From: Closterium sp. Naga37s-1
Lineage: Eukaryota > Streptophyta > Zygnematophyceae > Desmidiales > Closteriaceae
Assembly: GCA_947471745.1 (NCBI GenBank)
Contig: CANJKZ010000139.1
Span: 248,001-312,000 of the forward strand
Length of the DNA stretch: 64,000 nt
Reading direction: 5' to 3'
A program made the translations under genes and the position numbers. Each line of letters opens with the position of its first letter. The stretch's first letter is position 1. Of this stretch, positions 1 through 12,000 are shown one piece after another. Under the pieces are notes generated by a model. That model saw nothing but the letters and a program-made list of their open reading frames with translations, was not told where the DNA came from and ran no database searches.

Positions 1-930
1 GCGCAGGCGCGGGAGGAAGCGCAGGATCAAACGTCGCGGCAGGTGCATGAGCGGGCACAGGAACAGGCTCCGAGGCGTGCGTGGGAGCAGACGCCGACGC
101 AGGCGCCGGATCAGATGCCACGGCAGGCGCAGCCAACGACGCCACAACAGGAGCTGGCGCCACAGCAGGCGCATGGATGGGGCCAGCCTGAGTCACGGAT
201 GATGGCGCAGATCGAGGTGCGGGAGGTGGCGACATCCCCACAACCCCCGGTGCCGGGGCCGATACGGTCGGAAGGGCAACAGCAGCAGACGCCACGTCAA
301 AGGGCCGTGGCGAATACGAATAATCGTCGCCTATTGACACTGGCATCGCGGGGCGGACGAGGCGGCGGACGAGGAGGTGCGACAGGAAGGGGAGGCGGAC
401 CAGAGAATGGCTTCCAGAGAGAGGCATGTCGTGCCTTAACTCGAAGAGTGGAACTAACCGAAGATGAAGAAGACGCGGGAGACCCCACGTTTATACCTGA
501 GGTAGCGGAGGAGTCTACCACGGAAGAGGAAGAGGAACGGGAAGGCAGACGCCGGGCAATCCCAGCTCCACCCCAAGTCGCTCCAATCCCAGCTGTAACA
601 GATGGTGCATTACACCGGCAGGCACCAGACACCACCACCTCAGAGACCCGCCAATTTTCGCCAGAACAACTGGCCGAGGACATGGAGCGGTTCGGCGAAG
701 TTGAATTGTGGGACCTGACTCCCTTACGCGACAGTCGTCAGCCCCCACTTTCGCGTAAACTCCCTGCTGACATTCGCCCTCTTTTCGCCACAGCCCTCCT
801 GACACCACTGCTTCACCTCGCGCGTATCCCTGGGTCGGTCGCAGGTTGGCGCCTGTTACTTTTTCTCCCGCGTCTCACCCTTCGCCTCCCGTCAACGGAG
901 AAGCCCGATTGGCCGGCAACATTGCATGGG
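1..930 (+). pseudogene. Retroelement-like ORF fragment (non-LTR type?)
   Basis: The plus frame starting at base 1 is open to a stop at 1000-1002, so its 5' end is outside the window. The first part is Gln/Pro/Arg-rich and disordered (with a [14 protein letters not shown] run) and is followed by an acidic patch. The C-terminal part (around 760-890) reads LPADIRPLFATALLTPLL and then WRLLLFLPRLTLRLP, resembling the region just ahead of the reverse transcriptase in some non-LTR retroelement proteins; that comparison is from memory. Similarity stops near 900, where intron sequence of the antisense LRR gene (exon at 979-1050) resumes. A 5'-truncated or broken insertion in the LRR intron is the likeliest reading. 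Confidence 0.38.
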
Positions 931-978
931 TATGGCAACATGGAAGCAAAAGTTAAGCAGCTAGGGTCTCTTTTGTAC

Positions 979-3013
979 AGCCATGAGAGCTTCTGCAGCT
1001 GAGCAATGGTGCTTGGAATGGAACCCTCAAGCTTGTTGTCGTTCAGGTAGCTGGGGCATTGGGTGATGTGATTGGTATGGCATGGCGTGGCGTGGCATGA
1101 TAACAAGGGAGTTATTTAGACATCTCAGAACAGCATAACTTGAGGAAGCTATGGTCACAACGGAACGAGGGTTGTTGCAAAAATTTTAAACTCACATGAG
1201 GACGGGCGATGTGGTTACCACTGATCTGCACCTCTCTCGCTACCCGCTCCGTTCACACTCACTCGCTCGTCCCCCTTCTTCCCTCCCTTACAGGTCAAAG
1301 AGGTACGTCAAAGCGCCTATAGAAGAAGGTATGATTCCTGTCAGCTTGTTGTTGGATAACACACTGGGCGAGGAGGAAGAGCAGGCAGGATGAAGAGGGT
1401 TCAGAAGATGAAGGGCTCAGAACAGAGGAGAGGTGGAATGTGGGGGTGTAAGTGGTATGGAGAGTTAGAGTGCGGTAGAGAGCAGTAGGGAGATGTGAGT
1501 GAACAGCGAGCGGGTGTGTGTGGTTGCGTAATCACTAGCATAGAGGGAAGGAGGGAGGGAGGGAGGGAGGGAGGGAGGGAGGGAGGGAGAGGGAGAGAAA
1601 GGGAGGGAGGGAGGTAGAGTGGGAGGGAGGGAGGAAGGGAGGGAGGGAGGAAGGTGAAGAGGGGGGGAGGGAGGGGGAAGGGAGGGGTGGAGGGAAGAAG
1701 GGAGGGAGGGAAAGAAGGGGGGAGGGGTGAGGTGAGGGAGGAAGGGGATGGTTGGGCGAGGGTGGGGGAGGGGAGGGGGTAGGGAGGGAAGGGAGGGGGA
1801 AGGGGGGAGGGATGGGGGGAGGGATGGGGGAAGGGAGGGAGGGCGTGAGGGAGGGAGGGAGTGAGGGAGGGAGGGAGGGAGGGGAGGGAGGGACGGAGGG
1901 AGGTAGGGAGAGGGTGTGGAAATGGAATCTGAGTGGAAGAGCGGCGAGATAGAGGGGTCTATGCTCATGGGAGGAAAGATATGAGAGCAATTCTGCTGGC
2001 TAAGCCTTGACCGATGGGTATGTGATGTGGGTACACTGTACACTGACAGGTGGGTATGTGATGTGGGTACACTGTACACTGACAGGTGGGAGAGTGTATT
2101 GAAGGAAGAGAGGAAGGCAGGGATGGGTCCCTCGAGCTCATTGTTGCCCATGGACCTGCGAGAAGCACACAGTCACACACTAGCTGTGTCGATTTTTGAG
2201 GTGCCGCAGAAACAGTTAAAAGTTGGCTGCATGACGTAGTTACAGGCCTAAGAACGACCTGCAGATATGAAGTGAGCCGAAACAGGGGGAGAGGGAGAGG
2301 GATGTGCAAGCACAGAGGTTGACTCTTGCTTCAGATGAAAGAGATGTACCAAGCAGTTAATCCTCGCTATGCAGGCATGGTTGCAGGGAGGGAGAGCGAT
2401 GCAAGGAGAGAGATGCAGGGAGAGAGGTGCATGTATGGATGCATAGTTGTGAAGTGAGCCCGAGGGAATGGCAGGCAAGGGGTGTGAGGCAGGGAAGGCA
2501 TGGGAGGGCATGGGAGGGCGTGGGTGGGCGTGGGTAGGCGTGGGAGGGCGTGGGAGGGGGCGAGCGACTGACAGGTTGATCAGTTTGGTGAGGGTGCTCA
2601 GGGCGTCAGGGATGGTGCCTCCCAGCTTGTTGTAGTCCAGGTAGCTGTGATGGGCGGATAGAAACAAGGTGATTCGGAGGTTTAAGGTGATTCTTGAGTT
2701 TATCAAAACAGAAACGAAGGTGGACAGCGATCGGAATGGAAAGCTACAGATCAGGGGATGTAAACGACAGTGGATGTGAGGTGTGGAGGGCAGGAGGAAT
2801 GGGAAAGCATGAGGCATGCGAGAGTGTGTACGTGCATGCATGCATGCCTGCCAATGCAAGAATATGTGAATGGAGAGTTGCAACAGAGTGCAATATGGAC
2901 TGGCAGGCAGTGTGAGGGACAGAGAGGGTCATGCAACTGACAGGTGCCAAAGCCACACCAAGCTGCCCATTTCCGTGGGAATGCTTTCTGTGAGCATGTT
3001 GTGCGAGACATCG
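979..3013 (-). CDS. LRR gene exons 10-13 (four 72-bp LRR exons)
   Basis: Exons 2942-3013 ([20 protein letters not shown]), 2573-2644 ([20 protein letters not shown]), 2084-2155 ([20 protein letters not shown]) and 979-1050 ([20 protein letters not shown]). All are phase 1+23 codons+2 with GTCAGT or GTAC donors. The last visible donor (GTACAAAAG) at 971-978 implies that the gene continues to the left, across a retroelement-like ORF. Confidence 0.76.
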
Positions 3014-6000
3014 CTGCAAGGGTGAGAGATTACATTACATGTCCGCATAGACACACAACGTGAGATGTGGGGGAGTGGAGGAGAGAAAAAGGCACAAAAG
3101 CAGATCCAACCTTATCGCTATCTACCTTTAGGACCAAGGCAGGCAGACACAAAAGCAGCAATTACTTTCCATGCAGCAAAAACTACGGATTGCTGGGTGT
3201 GGTTGTTGAGGCGCGTAACAAATCGTGTTAGTTCACGCGGTATTGACGTGGGAAACGATATATTGCATGATGGTGTGCAAATAACTTACAAAGGCATTGG
3301 TGTGGGAGATGTTACATACCTCATCGACGGCCCTGACGAAGACGCTTCTGAAAGTTGAGAAACTTGTAACCTTGGGTGTGTTGGCAAATGCCCTTTGATA
3401 AGCACCTTGGGTAGTTGGGATTCTTAGGATGTGCTCGCAGTGTGGGTTAGTACTCAGCCCATGGCGTGTTTTGGATCTCAATTGTCCAAAAAAAACTGAT
3501 GAAAGCTTGAGAGTTTTTTCTCCACCTTGCCGAAACATGTTTGCGGTGTATTTGAGAGTGAAACAGTTTTTGTGATCGAAATTCTCTTAGCTATTGTAGT
3601 TCTTCTTTACTTTCTTGTTCATTTTAGTCCGAGTGTATTCTCTAGCACTGCTGCGCTTCCAAACACGAGGAGCTACCACTTCTGAGAATTCGATTGGAAC
3701 CCATTCGACGAGGAAAAGGCCGGTGCAGAAAATCGCAGCTTTGTAGATAGGAAGGATTATTGCACAATGCACAGAAAAGCTCGCCAACAACCCGAAGTGC
3801 GACCAGACATTCCTCGACTGCCATGAACACATGGGCGGGCCTACTTTATAAAGCAGGCGTGCTGAAGTTCCCCTTCTGGACCGTCTGGGAGTCGTCCATG
3901 CATCGTCATACCGGACCCAGTCAACGACAGTTAAATCCCTGAACCTTATAATGGGTGGACTGCATTGGCTGTCAAGGGATTCTGTGACAACTTCGCGGCT
4001 CTTCGTAAGGCAAAGGCAAGCTCGAGACGATGAAGGATCTCAACAGCCAAGGCACTGTGCTTCACGGCATCCGCATGAAAACCATCGGATTCCAAACAAA
4101 GTTTGCCCCTGTAAAGGTAAAATCCCAGTACATCCACCGCAGGGATTCACTTAAAGATTCAAAAGCGGTTGCAGGTGGATTTTATTGCCTCGAAGGCACT
4201 AGAGGTCGAAAACATTGACAAGGCAGTGGACTCGCATGTCACAGCTCTGGCCTGAAAAATGGAGGAATACACCAAGATCTGAGTGCTAACCCCGATTTGG
4301 AGGGTTTCTAACACTGCCAAAAAGTTTCAACAACTCAAAAGGGAGGTGGATTGGGAAGGCAGATTCCAACATCACGGCCACAAGAAACGAGATCGTCATA
4401 CAAGCGCTTGCTCAAACTTTCTGGAAGGGGTGGGATATGTCTCGCAGGGATTTGGAGCTCCAACTCCGCACGACTCGGGTGACGCGGGTTGCTGTGTCAA
4501 ACTGAAGTTCGAATCGAACCGGTTCGGCTTGACGCTTTGATTCGGAGAGAAATGGATGCGAAGCGGATTGAAAACAAGATTAGGAGGGAGCTTGTTCCAA
4601 AAGTTGAGGGAAAACAAGCTGCTGAAGAATCACTTTCCTGGCTTGGAGCACACGACTCTCCCCAGGCCCACGCTGCTGCTGACTCCAAGCCAGGGAACCC
4701 CCCCAGCTGGAAAACCGCCGCCCATCGCTCCCAACCAGGAGTGCCAGCTGGCAAATATGGCACGGAATTCTGAACAGATAGTGGCCCCTCCCTCCACATC
4801 TGCCTCAACCTTTCTCTTTTGAGACGCGCCCTTTTCTGACGGCTTAGAGATCGAGGTCATCCCGTGCGCTGACTTCCTCTTACGCATCTTTCAGAGCAAT
4901 CTCTTCAGGCAAGCAGGAAGCCTGCCAAGCACACGGCAGTCTTCCCCTCTTTCACGCGCCCTCCTGGTCTTAAAGACACTATTCACTTCAATGACAGCTC
5001 GTCTCAGGCTGGAGAGCTATTGAGAAACCTACATACAATATCGCTCTTTTGGGGCAAACCTACCAAGGCTTATATTGACAGTCTGATGAAGACGCTTCTA
5101 AAGGTCGACACTTGCATTGCTTGATTTTTGCGCTTGTTTGTACTGGCAAATGGCCGTGGATAGGCAATCCGGTTAGTTGAGATTCTTGAAACTTATTCGC
5201 AGTGTGGATTGGTTGGTAGTTTGTACTCCACTCATAACTCTAGATCTCAATTGTCCCCACATAACCGGAACATGAAACAATCCTGGTTGACGCAGTTTTT
5301 GTGTAGCTTTCACATTCAGATGTTTTATACCGAACTGCTTTCTCTAGAACTGTTGCCCTTCAGTGACGCTGTCTACGGTCGCTAGGTTGTTTATGGCTAC
5401 CTGGTTTGCCAATGACTGGCACACTCACAGCTTTCGGAGGGCCGTGAGGGCGCCTATGCCGGGGGGAATGGCACCAGACAGCTGGTTGTTGGAGAGATCA
5501 CTGCAATGGCGACATGCGAGCCATGGGAGATGGAGAGCCGTGGTTACATTGACATGATACGTTCAGGGGTATAGTGATGGCATGGGAGTGAGATCGGAGT
5601 GAGACAAGGCGCGAGACGGAGGCATGGGCCACTTGGTCGTGTATGGGCCAGTATGGCTGCTTGGTTGCCAATGACTGGCACACGTACAGGTACTGGAGGG
5701 CCGTGAGGGTGCCCATGGCGGGGGGAATGGCACCAAAGAGCTGGTTCCCAGAGAGATAGCTGCGACGGGGACATGCAAGTCATCAGACATGGAGGGCCGT
5801 GGGGGGGTACATTGACAAGATACGTACATGTATGGTTCAACTCAAACCTTTTGGGAAAATGGGACGTTCGAAGTGCGACAACACATTTTTTTCCTTTTTG
5901 TGTTCGGCCTGAACCTAAATAGGTTCGAATCGAGCACAAAATGTTTGAGCATGTTCGAAACTTGGCGATGGCTTAGAGCCCGAGGAATTCACACACAGAC

Positions 6001-9000
6001 ACCACCGGAAACTCCAAGTAAGCTGTATGTTGTCAGGTGGTTACCTTTCTCTAGTTGCAACCCTAATTCTGTATGTTTTAGCAGGCTAGGGCGGTGGACT
6101 AGGAGATGAGCACAATAAATGGTTCTGTCAACCTACCACTTTAACCACAGTTGCGCGGGTATTGAGTCGTGCGGGGACCAGGGCTGACGATTCAAGGGCA
6201 AATGCCCTTAATGCCCTGAACATTAAGGGTTGGGTTTGGCCCAGCTTCCGAATTTTAAGGGTTGGCTTTGAGGGCAGCCCTTTCCCGCAAAGTGCTGGTT
6301 GTGGGCCTAACCCGGATTTCAAGTGCAGATCCCGCGGCTAGCCCTTATCGTCCCATACTAATACCTCCCTCCCTCCCATTCGCTCACCAGTCCCCCCACC
6401 TCCTCCCAGCCACTCCCCTACTTCCTTCTCCCATCCCCCTCAAATCCATCGACATGTTTCGTACCTCAGCCTATTGCCTAGCTGGCTCTTAGTAGTTTGC
6501 CTAGGATACGGTATCCTTGGCGAAGTGCAAAAAAGTTGGTAGCCCTGATTTCAAGTGCCAGGTTTGCTCTCAGCCCGGAAATTTCAGGGCAACTTTTGGG
6601 GCACCTCAGCCTCTCAAGTTCTGGCTCCAAACCAATCGACAGCCCTGGCGGGGACATGTTCGACTCGAACATTGTGTCAAGTCGGACAAATCCGGTTCGA
6701 CGCAAACCAAATCGAATTGTTAGACTCAAACATTACCATGATGAACATTTTGCTTAACTGCAGTGCTGACGGTTTGGCAGCGAGGCATGGCATGGGAGTG
6801 AGACATGGTATGGGAGTGAGACATGGCATGGGTTGCTCGGTCGTCTATGGCTACTTGGTTCCCAGTAACTGGTACACTTACAGCCCTTGGAGAACCTTGA
6901 GGTCGCCTATGGCAGGGGGTATTGCACCAGACAGCTGGTTGTTGGAGAGATGGCTGCGATGGGGACATGCAGGTCATGGGAGATGGAGGGTCATCGGGGT
7001 GTTGACATGATACGTGGGAGCCTATAGTAACGGCATAGGAGTGAGGGATGGCATGTGATCGAAACATGCCATCGTTCTGAGACATGTGAAGGAGGTTGCT
7101 TAGACCTCTGGCTGATTGGTCATCGATGGGTGCGATCACTCATGAAAAAATGAACAAGTGCAAGAACGATTTCGCCTGCCGATCTGCGGGATCGGCGATT
7201 TCAAACACTAATCTGCACAAATTGGCGATTTCGCCCGCCGATCTGTTTTTTCCACTGAGTGAGGAAAGCAAGGCACCCCCTCCTCCCCGTCAAATTGTTG
7301 GAACAAAAACAATCAACCGATTCGGCGCTGCTCACCACTCGTCACCGCACTGAATCTACAAGACCCGACCCCCTCACACCCCTTTACAGATCTCAACATT
7401 GAGCTCAGCCCCACCCATGCGCCAGCCTTCAGCCCATAGCCAATACCCTCCACCAAAAGTGTCGAGTTTGGTGGCTATTTTAGCTAAAAACAGCACTAAA
7501 CAGTCCCCACCCGGCATGTACCCGGCCCGGTTTCAAGAATTGGCCTACGGGTCAATTTGACCAGACCCGGCCGGGTCGGCGTTTGGGTAAGGTCGGCCCG
7601 ACCCAGAGCACTTTGCTCATGCTTACCAGGGGGGTGCGTTCAAGGGGGGAGAGAGTTGGTGTGCTTCGCAGGCTTCAGCCTGCTCCAAAAAGAGAGGGAT
7701 TTGCCCGAAGAGAATGCTCTGAAAGACGGGTACGAGGAAGTCAGCGCGGTAACCTCGACCTCAAAGCCGTTGAAAGAAGGCCCTCTTAGAAGCGAGAAAG
7801 GTTGAGGCGGAAGAACAGCACAACCGATCACTTCCAATTAATCTTGCAGTGTCGAGGGCCGAATGAAGGCAAAAGCAGGTACCAGCTCATTGGTTTCTGA
7901 ATGTTTGTAGATCCAGTACAGAGTACCCTGTTAGGTGAAGCGTGGTCCCTTGAGCAGTACAAGTTAGAGGAAATCTGTCAAACTGCTTGAACCGTATCAC
8001 ATAAACCTTTTACTGGGGTGGAGCGAGTTGAAAGTGTTCAGATGCTCCTCCAGCTCGCTCCTCCAACCTGGTCCAATGATCAACCCGTCGTCAATGGAGC
8101 GTAGATGGCATGGCACAGTGGAGCCATCCCATACCATCTCTTGTAAGCATCTCGTCATAATGAGGTAGTTGAGCCCTTTCAGCGGCTCACATTCAAAGTC
8201 AGCCATGTGTGCAAGGCAGCTACGGGCCACCCAGCGAGTTCCCTCTTATGGAGCTTTGGGAGAGTGTAGAAGGCTGTATGTCACCAACCTCTGTGAGTTC
8301 TATTGAAGGAATATTTCCATTGGCTCTTACAAGAAACACTTCCCCATGTGCTATGTACATCTAGCAGCTTCTAGACGATGTCAGCGGTGGGGTTGTGGAA
8401 GCACAAGGTGTAGGCAGTTGCGTTGCCAAGATGAACAAGAGAGGTGGACGTAGCTATCCGAAATTTTCTCAGTAACCCCAACATCCGAATTATTACCATG
8501 TTACGATCTGTAGTAATGGAGCGCAGAACTCGCTGTACACCGTCCGAAATGTTCCGGTGGCGTAGGGGGCGCGATGCTTTAAGCAGAAAGGACAGGTTGA
8601 GGGCAATTCATTGAAGACCTGCTCCGGAATAACAGTCCGATCAGGTAACCATCCAGGTTCTGCACTTGAAAACGCGAGTTCCCCATCAGGCCAGCTGCAC
8701 TATTGAAGAGAAGGCGAAGAACAATCTGACATAGAATCTGGCCAAGCTTCTATGGGATGAACTCAGAAAGAGAGACGGTAGGCGGTGGGATGAACTCCGA
8801 GCCAACACCTGTCGTAGTGTCAGCTGCGCGAACCAGCGTAGCGCCGAGTCGTAATTTGTTAGTCTTGTGCAGCCCTTTTCCAAGGCAGCCTCCAACTGTT
8901 TCTTGGACCCTTGGCCTTTTTACTTGGAGCTTGGTGTCAGTAGATCTGCACTGTGGATGCCCGATTGATCCTGGAGAGGGTTACAGGCGCGTTCGCCTGG

Positions 9001-12000
9001 GGGGTTATGGGCGCACTGACCCGCTACTGAAATAAGCCCTTTTATCCCAATGGTCTAGTGGTTGGGATTCTGACATGGTATCAGAGCGGTCTCGGGTTCG
9101 ATTCCCGGTGTATGCACATGTAGGCCGTTGCCGCTGTACTTAGTCCTGGGCCTCCCAGTGTGGGGGGGTGTCAGTAGATCTGCACTGTGGATGCCCGATT
9201 GATCCTGGAGAGGGTTACAGGCGCGTTCGCCTGGGGGGTTATGGGCGCACTGACCCGCTACTGAAATAAGCCCTTTTATCCCAATGGTCTAGTGGTTGGG
9301 ATTCTGACACTTGGCCTTTCGCTTGTTGATCTGTGGTGGTGCAGTCTTTCTTCTACTTTTCTTCGAACTTCTTCTTCGGTTCAGAATTCCCTGCATGCCA
9401 TATTAGCCAGATCGGATGGCACTCCCGGTTGGGAGCGGTGGGCGTCAATTTCCCAGCAAGGGTGGTTCTTTGATTTAGAGTTAGCAGCACGGGCCTTGGG
9501 GGGATTTTGAGTCTAATTTTCATCAAAATTGCCTCGGAATTTCAGAACAAGCTCCCGCCACACATTGTCTTCGATCTTTTGATCTCCTCCACCCCATATC
9601 TGATCTTCATTTCTTGCACCTCCTCGGATGCAGGCTGCAGTCACTTTCTTCCAAGCGGCGGCCTTGTTCTGTCGATCAAGCTCTCGGGTGACGATGTCGT
9701 CCATTGTTGCCGCGACGTCATAAATTCGCCTTCTCAAAGCGTCTCCCCATAAGTTGTCAATCATTCTCCTTGGCGATGCCAGTAGCTAGGCATGAGCACA
9801 ACATCGAACCGTGGTTTTGTTCGATGCTGTTCGGTTCGACTCGAACTGTAACAAGTTCCAAGATTCAGGCAGCTTGAGTTTGATATTTTACCTAACCGCG
9901 CCAAACCGAAGCATTTGGACGCGAATCTTGATACGGTGCGGCAACTCGCGCGACAGGAGTCGAGCGCATGCCATTTTGAACCAATCTCAAGTTTCGACAC
10001 TCTCTTATTGTTACGAGTGCAATTGAGCAAGCGAGCGAGAATTGCACTATCGAAGCAAACAATACAATGAGCGAAGGCATGAGCGAAGAATATATAGCGA
10101 AGCTAGCGTGGTAACGGTAACGCGAGAAAATGGGGTGCGCTACGGGCCTAGCGCCGAGGTTGGGAAATGTCGAGGCGGAGGTCCGGAGCGCGGATTACCA
10201 ACCGAACCGTTAGGTTGGGTCGCATCGTGAACAGTGGCGGGAGTCGTGGTCGAGGCGAGTGTCGCGAGCGGGTAACGTTTCACTGTTGGGTGCTGATGGC
10301 GGGAATGGTCATGTACGCAGTAAGCAGGGGCGCGAAGTAAGGAAAATGAATTTTCCTTACACTACCCCCCTCCCCAAGGAGGCCCTCCTTACGAGAGCGC
10401 GTGTACATCTCGAAAGTTTCGGCTGCACAGGTACTCGGTGAGGACAGGGTGGTTCTCAATTCTATCCAGGGGAACCCAGTTGTTTTCGGTGGGCGTACGG
10501 TCCTTTCAGCGGATCAGAAATTCGATTCTGCGGGCTCCCCGTGGGTCACGAACTCGGTGGCTCTGTATTTTTTCGGGCGTGATGATTGGCTCTGTTGGCG
10601 GTCGTGTCATGCTGGCGGGGCGGTTGCGAGGTAGTTGGCTGGTGGATGGGACATATGGGCGAAGCAGGCTGACGTGGAACGACGGGCTGACGTACCAATC
10701 AGCAGGGAGGAGGAGGTGGGCGGTGACGGGGGTGATCATGTGGCTGATGCGAAATGGCCCGCAATATCGGGGGCGGAGTTTTGGAGTGATGGGTAGGCGG
10801 AGTTTTTGAGTGTCGAGTAATACCAGGTCGTCAGGTTGGTAAGTGACGGGGCGGCGGTGGCGGTCGGCGTTGCGCTTAGCGATGACGTTTGATTTTTTTA
10901 TTGATCTGCTGCTCGGGTCCGTGCTGCCTGTAATATTTCTGCGAATTGTTGCGCACGTCGGGATTCGGGGTCATGGGTACTCTGGGGTCTTGTCCGTAAT
11001 TCAGGTAAAATGGTGACTGTTGGGTCGTGGCGGATGGCGAGTTGTTGTACGCGAACTCGATGAGTGGAAGTTGCTGTTCCTACGTGGTCGGGTCGTCGCA
11101 CGTGGCTCGAATGAGCTGTTCCATGGTCTGATTTGTCCGTTCTGTCTGTCCGTCGGTTTCGGGGTGGTACGATGAACTGAACTGTAGTCGCGTGCCGAAC
11201 TGCTGCCACAGGTTCCTCCAGAAGTTGCTGGTAAATATCGTGTCGCGGTCGCTGATGATCGCCGCTAGTATCCCGTGCAGTCGAACGATGGTGGCGATGA
11301 AGAGGCGAGCTGTTTTTTCGGCTGTGATTGATTTCTTGCAGGCTGCGAAGTGTGCCATTTTCGTCAGCCGATCGACGACGACCAGGATCGCGTCGTTCCC
11401 ACTTGCTCCAGCCGGTAACCCCGTGACGAAGTCCATCGTCACCTGCTGCCAAAAACGCTCTGGGGGTGGTATCGGCTGCAACTGTCCTGCTGGTCGCTGT
11501 CGTGACGATTTCATGAGCTGGCAGGTGGGACACGATGCCACGTGTCGTTGCACGTCGGTCAGCATTTCGGGCCAGTAGTAATACCGCTGCAGCTGCTGCC
11601 GTGTTTTTTCTACTCCGAAATGGCCTGAGGTGACTCCGTCATGTGCCTCCTGTAGCAGTAATTCCAGTAGTAAGGTGTAGCCCGGTACCCAGATCCTATC
11701 AGTGCCGGCTTTTACGTAATACACCCCTTTTGCTACTGCGAACTGCTGCGAGTTTCCTCCGGTGAAGAACGGGTCTGTTTGGTAGCCGTGGGTAAATAGT
11801 CATGTTAGCAGTGGGCTAGTCTGGGCGAGTAGTATGGCGTGGATTTGGGCAGTGGGGCGGGTCAATGCGTCGGCGATGTTTGATGCCCCTTTTTGTAGGT
11901 GACCGTGTAATGGAAATTTGACTCGAGGAAATCGAGCCATCGAATCTGTCGTGGGTTGAGGTGGGGCTGTGCGCGGAGGTACTGTAGTGATTTGTGGTCT

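Noticed and set aside
10042..10230. 62-codon ORF repeated at 15323-15511
   Set aside because: Same sequence in both LTRs of the chromovirus, not a duplicated gene.
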